Positions 1-4,963 of a stretch of 6,668 bases of DNA are shown here, piece after piece. The notes under the pieces were generated by a model. The model saw only the letters and a list, made by a program, of their open reading frames with translations. It made no database searches and was not told where the DNA came from. The stretch spans positions 1 through 6,668 of the forward strand of contig DAOVOB010000062.1 in the NCBI GenBank assembly GCA_030629925.1, read 5' to 3'. Position 1 is the stretch's first letter, and every line of letters starts with the position of its first letter. The position numbers were made by a program, and so were the translations under genes. Origin of the DNA: Fidelibacterota bacterium (GTDB lineage: Bacteria > Fidelibacterota > Fidelibacteria > Fidelibacterales > Fidelibacteraceae).

Positions 1-2
1 AA

Positions 3-194
3 CCGCTTATCGCAAATTTGGCGATCGAAGGGGTCATACTCCTCTTTGCCGGCGGAATAGCCTATACTCTCGGAGCTGTCATTTATGCTATTAAAAAGAT
101 CCCCGGTAATCACGCCATTTTTCACTTCTTTGTGTTGCTGGGAACACTTTGTCATTTTCTATCAATATACTTTTATGTTTTACCCATGAGATAA
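3..194 (+). CDS. Hemolysin III / PAQR-family membrane protein, C-terminal fragment
   Basis: An open frame enters from the left edge and ends at TAA 192-194, giving 63 visible residues. Two hydrophobic stretches are seen, roughly residues 2-30 and 37-62, matching the last two helices of the seven-helix hemolysin III (YqfA/PAQR) family. The second begins with His-x3-His (residues 37 and 41, codons at 111 and 123), then FFVLLGTLCHF and IYFYVLP, which is the typical family ending. In the related adiponectin receptors this His-x3-His pair contributes zinc ligands, so a metal-dependent hydrolase-type activity in the inner membrane is possible. True haemolytic activity is not established for most members. 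Family members are about 210-220 aa, so roughly 150 residues lie outside the window. The family call is firm; the function is not. Confidence 0.88.
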   Translation, partial: PLIANLAIEGVILLFAGGIAYTLGAVIYAIKKIPGNHAIFHFFVLLGTLCHFLSIYFYVLPMR

Positions 195-230
195 AGTTGC
201 CTTCATTAATACTCAACCCCATATTACATT

Positions 231-257
231 AAATAGCATTAGCTTTTTGAGCTATTT
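231..257 (+). terminator. Weak terminator-like hairpin after the hemolysin III gene
   Basis: AAATAGC (231-237) can pair with GCTATTT (251-257), followed by ATTTTC. A competing short stem, TAGC with GCTA around a TTTTTGA loop, lies inside it. It sits 37 nt after the stop codon at 194. The stem is AT-rich and the T-tract poor, so it is only a plausible end of the upstream transcript. Confidence 0.35.
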
Positions 258-280
258 ATTTTCAAGATATTGCAACAGTT

Positions 281-309
281 TTGGGAACTGTGGTTCTTGT
301 GGATAGTAT
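281..309 (+). promoter_or_regulatory. Possible promoter for the receptor-lipoprotein operon
   Basis: TTGGGA (281-286) and TAGTAT (304-309) are separated by 17 nt and each match 4 of 6 bases of the general -35/-10 consensus. I see no good copy of the Bacteroidota TTTG / TAnnTTTG promoter. If used, transcription would start near 316 and leave a leader of about 57 nt. The spacer 195-372 holds no gene that I can support. Confidence 0.25.
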
Positions 310-372
310 GTATTCTGGGGAGAAGGAATTTTAATATCCTTCATTTGCTTTCTTAACGAAAATGGAGTATAA

Positions 373-2685
373 ATGCTCAAACGAATTCTCTCAATACTTT
401 TTCTAACATTGACCTTTGTCTATGCTGTTACAAATTACTCTTTACGCGGTGTTATTAGCGATGCTTCGACAGGAGAAGATCTAATTGGCGCAGCAATATC
501 TGTAGATGAAAGTTCATCAGGGACTTTTACAAATTCTTATGGATTTTATTCGCTGACATTGCCTGAGGGCGAGCATCAGGTTACTTTTTCATTTATGGGT
601 TATACTTCCATAAAGACAGAGATCGATCTGAGCAAAAATTCAATTATAAATATGGAGCTGATCTCATCGGTTATTGCTCTTAATGAAGTGACGGTCACTG
701 CAGATCGACCAGATAATAATGTAAGTTCTACGCAAATGAGCGTGGCTAAGCTTGATATTAAAGCCATTGAGATCATGCCGGTGCTATTCGGTGAGTCGGA
801 TATACTAAAAACCATACAATTACTTCCCGGTATCAGTTCGGCTTCTGAAGGCAGCACGGGTTTTTCGGTGCGTGGAGGAGCAAATGATGAAAATCTTATT
901 CTTCTGGATGAGGCGACTGTCTATTCACCTTCGCATTTGATGGGTTTTATTTCTGTCTTTAATTCCGATGCCTTAAATGATGTCACAGTATATAAGGGTG
1001 GTATTCCGGCTTATTATGGTGGAAGAGCATCTTCAGTTATTGATGTATCAATGAATAATGGAAATAATAAGAAATTCTCCGGAAGAGCGGGAATTGGCTT
1101 AATATCTTCACGACTGACTCTGGAAGGTCCTATAATTAAAGATAAATGTTCATTCATTATCTCCGGTAGACGAAGCTATGCAGATATTATCTTAAAAGCA
1201 TTACCTCTGGATATGATCACAAATGATACTCAATTATATTTCTATGATCTTAATGCCAAGTTGAATTTTAAACTGAATGATGATAACCGTGTATTTTTCT
1301 CGGGATATTTCGGTGAAGATGTGTTCGGTTTTAAGGATATTATGGGGACGAGTTGGGGAAATACCACTTTTACAGGCAGATGGAACCATATTTTTGGTAA
1401 TAAATTGTTTTCAAACCTGTCTGTAATTTATAGCAAATATGACTATGGCTTTAAATTGTCCGATCAAATATCTATGAGTTCGGGAATAGACAATTATACG
1501 GTTAAAGAGGATTTAACTTATTTTCCTAATCCAAATAATACAGTCAAGATGGGGCTTAATGCCTCTCGTTATAAATTTAATCCGGGCAGATTAATAACCG
1601 GTACAGATAGCAGTGATTTCCGTTTGATCATGGATGAACAATATTCTCTGGAAAGCGGTGCCTATATTTCAAATAAACATCAGATCACACCTCTTTTAGG
1701 GGCAGAATACGGCTTACGATTTTCTATGTATGATCAATTGGGTCCGGGTTGGATATATAGCTATGATGATGATAATGTCAAAACAGATTCAACTTGGTAC
1801 GATGATTGGGAAACGGCACAATATTATTGGAATCTTGAACCACGGATCTCCTTTAATTATCGCTTAACGGGTCAAAATTCAATTAAGGCTTCATACAATC
1901 GCATGGCGCAATATTTACATATGCTATCCAACAGTACTTCCGGACAGGCGACAGATGTTTGGATATCAAGTTCAACACTGGTAAAACCCCTGATCGTTGA
2001 TCAATTTGCTCTTGGGTATTTCCACAACTTCGATGATAATAATATTGAAACATCGATTGAGGTTTATTACAAAGATATGCAGAACGTATCAGATTTTGAA
2101 GATGGTACGAATATTATGTTCAATGATAAAATTGAATCACAGATATTGAACGGAAAAGGTAGATCCTATGGCCTTGAGCTATATATAAAGAAGAAATTCG
2201 GAAAATTAACCGGTTGGTTTTCTTACACCCTGGCTCGCACGGAACATCAGATCGAAAATATCAATGATGGTGACTGGTATCCTGCTAAATACGACCGTTC
2301 TCATGATCTCTCAATTGTAATGAATTACAAAATTACCGATCGACTGACTGTCTCGGGGACCTGGGTGTACTATACCGGGAATGCCGTGACATTCCCAAGT
2401 GGACAATATATTATTGAAGATCAGGTCATTCCATATTATACCGAAAGAAACGGCTATCGCATGCCGGATTATCATCGCATGGACTTGAATTTTCATCTGG
2501 ATGGAAAAGAACACAAACGAAATTATACAACAGCCTGGGACTTTTCAATTTACAATGTATATAATCGTTATAACGCTTATTCGATCTATTTTAGAGAAAG
2601 TGAAACAACTCCGGGCGATATGGAAGCCGTGCAATTGGCACTATTCGGTATTGTTCCATCCATAACCTTCAACCTTAATTTTTAA
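373..2685 (+). CDS. TonB-dependent outer-membrane receptor with N-terminal carboxypeptidase-regulatory-like domain
   Basis: This 770-aa protein is a TonB-energised outer-membrane transporter of the kind that precedes DUF4249 lipoproteins. Residues 1-18 form a signal peptide (MLKR, a hydrophobic core, then VYA before the likely cleavage). Residues about 22-110 are a carboxypeptidase-regulatory-like beta-sandwich (RGVISDASTGEDLIGA, NSYGFYSLTLPEG). About 119-229 is the plug domain, with SVRGG at 165-169, LLDEATVYSPSHLMGF near 177-192, and YKGGIPAYYGGRASSVIDV near 207-225; these last two stretches are highly characteristic of the family. The rest is a beta-barrel rich in alternating aromatics, ending in NLNF with the terminal Phe typical of outer-membrane barrels. 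The length is normal for the family. The ATG start is supported by GGAG at 364-367, 5 nt upstream, and by the signal peptide. The ligand cannot be told from sequence, and no enzyme or regulator gene nearby hints at it. Import of a nutrient or metal complex is inferred. Confidence 0.93.
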   Translation: MLKRILSILFLTLTFVYAVTNYSLRGVISDASTGEDLIGAAISVDESSSGTFTNSYGFYSLTLPEGEHQVTFSFMGYTSIKTEIDLSKNSIINMELISSVIALNEVTVTADRPDNNVSSTQMSVAKLDIKAIEIMPVLFGESDILKTIQLLPGISSASEGSTGFSVRGGANDENLILLDEATVYSPSHLMGFISVFNSDALNDVTVYKGGIPAYYGGRASSVIDVSMNNGNNKKFSGRAGIGLISSRLTLEGPIIKDKCSFIISGRRSYADIILKALPLDMITNDTQLYFYDLNAKLNFKLNDDNRVFFSGYFGEDVFGFKDIMGTSWGNTTFTGRWNHIFGNKLFSNLSVIYSKYDYGFKLSDQISMSSGIDNYTVKEDLTYFPNPNNTVKMGLNASRYKFNPGRLITGTDSSDFRLIMDEQYSLESGAYISNKHQITPLLGAEYGLRFSMYDQLGPGWIYSYDDDNVKTDSTWYDDWETAQYYWNLEPRISFNYRLTGQNSIKASYNRMAQYLHMLSNSTSGQATDVWISSSTLVKPLIVDQFALGYFHNFDDNNIETSIEVYYKDMQNVSDFEDGTNIMFNDKIESQILNGKGRSYGLELYIKKKFGKLTGWFSYTLARTEHQIENINDGDWYPAKYDRSHDLSIVMNYKITDRLTVSGTWVYYTGNAVTFPSGQYIIEDQVIPYYTERNGYRMPDYHRMDLNFHLDGKEHKRNYTTAWDFSIYNVYNRYNAYSIYFRESETTPGDMEAVQLALFGIVPSITFNLNF

Positions 2686-2694
2686 GGCATAAAT

Positions 2695-3546
2695 ATGAAA
2701 AAGTTACTATTAATATTTTTGATCGCTCTAATAGCACTAGCATCTTGCGAAAAAGTGATCAATATTGATCTTAATCTTGCCGATCCGGCTTTGGTGGTCG
2801 AAGGGAAAGTGATCAAAGATTCTCTGGCGCAGGTTTTGATACAAGAAACAACTTCGTATTTCTCTCCGGATACTCAGCGTTGTATATGTGATGCTACGGT
2901 GATTATCCAAGAAGATGATAATACTCCTGATACACTGGCTCACAAAGGCAATGGGATGTATCAAAGTACTAGCATGTACGGAAAAACCGGATCAAATTAT
3001 CAATTAACAATCATTCATGATACAGAAATATATGAAGCAAGTTCGTACTTACCTCCTGAACCACATATTTATCAATTGACACCGATTTCAATACCGGCAT
3101 TTGGTGGATTTGATGATAGCACAGGTTTTCATCCCGGTGGAAGAATGGATACAATACCATATTTGATTTTCATAGATATGTATGATGACCCGATCGAAGA
3201 GAATTACTACCTTTTAAAATACATTCTTAATGGTGAGGATGTGACCTCAGGATATGCTACAAGTGATGATGAAGGTGCGGAAAATGACACCCTGAATTAC
3301 ATGAGAATGTTTTCGCGATTTTATCTGAGTGATACCGTTGAAGTTAAAGCCTATGCAGTTGATCGGGGTGTTTATATTTACTTTGAAACCTTGAATGATG
3401 TATTTAATTCAAATCCTATCATGTCATCAACACCCTATAATCCACATTCAAATATTTCAAACGGAGCATTGGGTGTATTTTCTGCTATGAGTGTTGATAG
3501 CAAAACAACCATTATTATGCCGGCATTACCGACATTTCCTAAGTAA
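2695..3546 (+). CDS. DUF4249-type outer-membrane lipoprotein
   Basis: This 283-aa lipoprotein is the partner of the upstream TonB-dependent receptor. Its ATG lies 9 nt after the receptor stop, with AAGG (2684-2687) overlapping that stop as a modest ribosome site, so the two are very likely co-transcribed. Residues 1-17 are a lipoprotein signal (MKK, hydrophobic core), with lipobox LASC and the lipidated Cys at 18. The mature start, CEKVINIDL followed by PALVVEG, and the late NGALGVFSAMSV (about 257-268) match DUF4249 proteins as I know them. DUF4249 members sit next to TonB-dependent receptors much as SusD-like proteins do, but no biochemical role is established; surface ligand binding is an inference. 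A Cys-Ile-Cys motif lies at 63-65. The middle is acidic (Asp/Glu/Asn-rich near 190-200). Nothing suggests truncation. Confidence 0.88.
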   Translation: MKKLLLIFLIALIALASCEKVINIDLNLADPALVVEGKVIKDSLAQVLIQETTSYFSPDTQRCICDATVIIQEDDNTPDTLAHKGNGMYQSTSMYGKTGSNYQLTIIHDTEIYEASSYLPPEPHIYQLTPISIPAFGGFDDSTGFHPGGRMDTIPYLIFIDMYDDPIEENYYLLKYILNGEDVTSGYATSDDEGAENDTLNYMRMFSRFYLSDTVEVKAYAVDRGVYIYFETLNDVFNSNPIMSSTPYNPHSNISNGALGVFSAMSVDSKTTIIMPALPTFPK

Positions 3547-3570
3547 ACTAATAAGATTAAGCAGTAAAAT

Positions 3571-3598
3571 AGAAACGCCCCGATCTCGGGGCGTTTCT
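3571..3598. terminator. Strong bidirectional intrinsic terminator
   Basis: A perfect 12-bp inverted repeat pairs 3571-3582 with 3587-3598 around a 4-nt loop (ATCT). The core is ACGCCCCG/CGGGGCGT. It lies between two convergent units: 24 nt after the lipoprotein stop and 28 nt after the stop of the - strand E2-like gene. On the - strand it is followed by ATTTTA; on the + strand by TTATTATAA. It should end both transcripts. Confidence 0.9.
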
Positions 3599-3626
3599 TA
3601 TTATAACAACAATATTGAACTGTTAT

Positions 3627-4529
3627 TTATACCGGTCGTTTATTTTTTTTGAATTTTACACCGGGATAAGGATCTTTTTGATCTTCCGGGAAGGTTTCAA
3701 GTTTTTTTGGGTTTTGTATAAAGTCATTTAACAGATGGAAGGTGTTATTAAAATAAATACCGTCGGCGATGCGTTCATCAATGGTTACACGGATAGGGAT
3801 AACTGTTTTAACAGAGATCTCGCCGGTCTCCTGATCGACCACGGCTTCTTTTTTCAATCCGCCAAGAACAAAGAACAGGGAGAGGTCGCCATAATCGTAG
3901 AGATGATGAAATGGGGGATGCTGAACTCCAAATGATCCCAGATTTGCAATGTAAGCAGATCCGTGCATGCTATCCGTTGAAGTAAGATCTGTTGGCATCA
4001 TATTTCTTTCATCCAAAAATTTATACATAAACCAGGCAAAGAATCTAATGAACCAACGAGGAAGTTTCATCAGGATCTCAACAGCTTTTTCATCGCTTTT
4101 GTCCGACTTTCCAGTCTTAGATTCTTTGATATCTTCACGAGTTTTTTTATGAACTTCAAAAATTCCATCACGAGGTCCCAATTTCAAGCCGATTGTCCGT
4201 TCTTCTCCTTCGTCAGTCAATTCCCGTTTTGAAACAAAGAAATAAACATGTTCATTCCTTTGATAATACCGTTTTCCTATAATGAAACGATTCAGACGCG
4301 GGCGTTCCAGATATATACGATGAATGGCGGTAAGAAGCAGATCAAAGATCTTGATCTGATCGTTTTTTGGCCTGTCTTTATTGGTTTCTTTCAGATAAGC
4401 TAAAGCGTTTTCAATTTCCACACTAACATCCAAATATACCATCGAACCATTTCGATTTGGCATGACATACGGAAAAAGTTGATTAATAGCCGTAATGGTT
4501 TTAATGGGAGTCCCATTATATCTTTTCAT
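3627..4529 (-). CDS. Stand-alone 2-oxoacid dehydrogenase E2 / chloramphenicol acetyltransferase-fold protein
   Basis: This 300-aa protein resembles the catalytic (acyltransferase) domain of lipoamide acyltransferases, the CAT fold, but has no lipoyl or subunit-binding domain. Visible landmarks, numbered from the start chosen here, are KIFDLLLTAIHRIYLERPRLNR at about 60-81, YIANLGSFGV at 193-202 (equivalent to the SNLGMFG motif of E2 enzymes), PPFHHLYDYG at 205-214, and DERIADG at 251-257, which aligns with the catalytic DHRxxDG. The usual catalytic His is Glu252 here. Residues 156-172 (LPRWFIRFFAWFMYKFL) are strongly hydrophobic/aromatic with basic residues and follow a Lys/Ser/Asp-rich stretch. 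The start ATG at 4529 is preferred over one 15 codons upstream because AGGAGGG lies 6 nt before it and the upstream extension does not look conserved. The gene has its own spacer and is not obviously co-transcribed with the phosphorylase. Its substrate is unknown. An eight-A run near the 3' end encodes K294-K295-N296. Confidence 0.82.
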   Translation of the reverse strand: MKRYNGTPIKTITAINQLFPYVMPNRNGSMVYLDVSVEIENALAYLKETNKDRPKNDQIKIFDLLLTAIHRIYLERPRLNRFIIGKRYYQRNEHVYFFVSKRELTDEGEERTIGLKLGPRDGIFEVHKKTREDIKESKTGKSDKSDEKAVEILMKLPRWFIRFFAWFMYKFLDERNMMPTDLTSTDSMHGSAYIANLGSFGVQHPPFHHLYDYGDLSLFFVLGGLKKEAVVDQETGEISVKTVIPIRVTIDERIADGIYFNNTFHLLNDFIQNPKKLETFPEDQKDPYPGVKFKKNKRPV

Positions 4530-4535
4530 AAGTTT

Positions 4536-4542
4536 CCCTCCT
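4536..4542 (-). promoter_or_regulatory. Strong ribosome binding site of the E2-like gene
   Basis: On the - strand this reads AGGAGGG, 6 nt before the ATG at 4529-4527. It fixes that ATG as the start rather than the in-frame ATG at 4574, which would place this site inside the coding sequence. Confidence 0.85.
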
Positions 4543-4607
4543 AAATGTAAAAGACGTATGTATATTAAGAACAAATGGTTTGAATTAAAAATGAAAAATG
4601 TATAAGG

Positions 4608-4633
4608 CGTGAGACGTAAAACGTAAAACGTGA
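4608..4633 (+). repeat. Left arm of a 26-nt imperfect inverted repeat (ACGTAAA heptads)
   Basis: The arm is built of heptads: GACGTAA, then ACGTAAA, then ACGTGAG-like units. It matches the reverse complement of 4935-4960 at 24 of 26 positions, including an exact 13-nt core ACGTAAAACGTGA (4621-4633). Its function is unknown. Together the arms bound a 353-bp segment like terminal repeats, though no clear target-site duplication is visible. Confidence 0.75.
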
Positions 4634-4648
4634 GAGGGAAGGAGGTGC

Positions 4649-4697
4649 GTCATCCTGAACTTGTTTCAGCCCCGTAGGGGTCCCGAAGGGAGATCTC
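4649..4697 (+). repeat. GTCATCCTGA-type intergenic element with tandem mini-hairpins
   Basis: The element begins GTCATCCTGAAC and ends with the palindrome GAGATCTC. Inside are three successive small inverted repeats: CTGAA/TTCAG, CCCC-GTA-GGGG (4670-4680) and TCCC-GAA-GGGA (4681-4691). From memory, similar GTCATCCTGA...GGATCTC units are dispersed between genes in many bacterial genomes, so this is probably one copy of a dispersed family. Confidence 0.55.
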
Positions 4698-4742
4698 TCT
4701 GTAGTCATGATTCTGAAAATATAATAATGAAATGAGTAATTT

Positions 4743-4780
4743 GAGATTTCTCCACTTCACTTTGTTACGGTCGAAATGAC
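4743..4780 (-). repeat. Inverted partner element, GTCATTTCGACCG...AAATCTC
   Basis: Read on the - strand it starts GTCATTTCGACCG and ends GGAGAAATCTC. It shares start and end motifs with the element at 4649-4697 but faces the opposite way, so the two form a loose inverted pair with diverged middles. It resembles common dispersed intergenic repeats; a role is not known. Confidence 0.5.
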
Positions 4781-4824
4781 ATCAAATTTTATTTGTAAAC
4801 AAGGATTATATTTTAGGACGTCCA

Positions 4825-4844
4825 ATCACCGATCACCGATCACC
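4825..4844. repeat. Short tandem heptad repeat ATCACCG
   Basis: Two perfect ATCACCG units (4825-4831, 4832-4838) are followed by a partial third, ATCACC (4839-4844). The tract is too short and too tightly packed to be a CRISPR array. It may be a slippage-prone tract or part of a dispersed repeat. Confidence 0.7.
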
Positions 4845-4865
4845 ATTTCAACGCAAAAACGAAAA

Positions 4866-4915
4866 GGGCTCGACATCATCCTACGCTAAAGCTACGAAAG
4901 ACAAGTGTCGAGCCC
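4866..4915 (-). terminator. Likely intrinsic terminator of the glucan phosphorylase gene
   Basis: A perfect 10-bp stem pairs GGGCTCGACA (4866-4875) with TGTCGAGCCC (4906-4915). On the - strand it is followed by TTTTCGTTTTT and begins 48 nt after the phosphorylase stop, which is good terminator geometry. The 30-nt loop is unusually long and starts (on the + strand) with TCATCCT, the same heptamer found at 4650-4656, so the loop may be a piece of a dispersed repeat. Confidence 0.72.
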
Positions 4916-4934
4916 CCACATTATTTATTTCAAT

Positions 4935-4960
4935 TCACGTTTTACGTTTCACGTCTTACG
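4935..4960 (-). repeat. Right arm of the 26-nt imperfect inverted repeat
   Basis: On the - strand this is the second copy of the ACGTAAA/ACGTGAA heptad repeat, matching 4608-4633 at 24 of 26 positions. It starts 3 nt beyond the phosphorylase stop codon, so it would be transcribed as the first part of that gene's 3' untranslated region, upstream of the terminator hairpin. Confidence 0.75.
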
Positions 4961-4963
4961 TAT

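Larger units (their letters stand above)
4543..4963. other. Repeat-dense non-coding spacer between the two - strand genes
   Basis: No credible gene lies in these 421 bases. From left to right they contain a heptad-based repeat (4608-4633), a GTCAT...ATCTC element (4649-4697) with small hairpins, an oppositely oriented related element (4743-4780), a small AT hairpin (4783-4795), a run of ATCACCG heptads (4825-4844), the likely phosphorylase terminator (4866-4915), and an inverted copy of the first repeat (4935-4960) ending 3 nt from the phosphorylase stop. The promoter of the E2-like gene should lie near 4543-4610, but I see no good consensus there. Confidence 0.7.

Noticed and set aside
600..857. 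An 85-codon - strand open frame inside the receptor gene
   Set aside because: It is antisense to the conserved regulatory and plug domains and shows no family features.
3571..3598. The perfect palindrome between convergent genes as an attachment site or operator
   Set aside because: Its position just after two convergent stop codons, its GC-rich stem with a 4-nt loop and flanking T-rich sequence are fully explained by a bidirectional terminator.
4530..4574. A 15-codon N-terminal extension of the E2-like protein starting at ATG 4574
   Set aside because: It would bury the strong AGGAGGG site at 4536-4542 inside the gene. The ATG at 4529 has ideal spacing and begins the recognisable MKRYNGTP sequence.
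4825..4844. Possible CRISPR or origin iteron array from the ATCACCG repeats
   Set aside because: The units are only 7 bp with no spacers and fewer than three full copies. No cas, rep or dnaA gene is present.
4608..4960. A classical insertion sequence
   Set aside because: No transposase frame fits inside and no convincing target-site duplication flanks the arms; at most it is a non-autonomous element.
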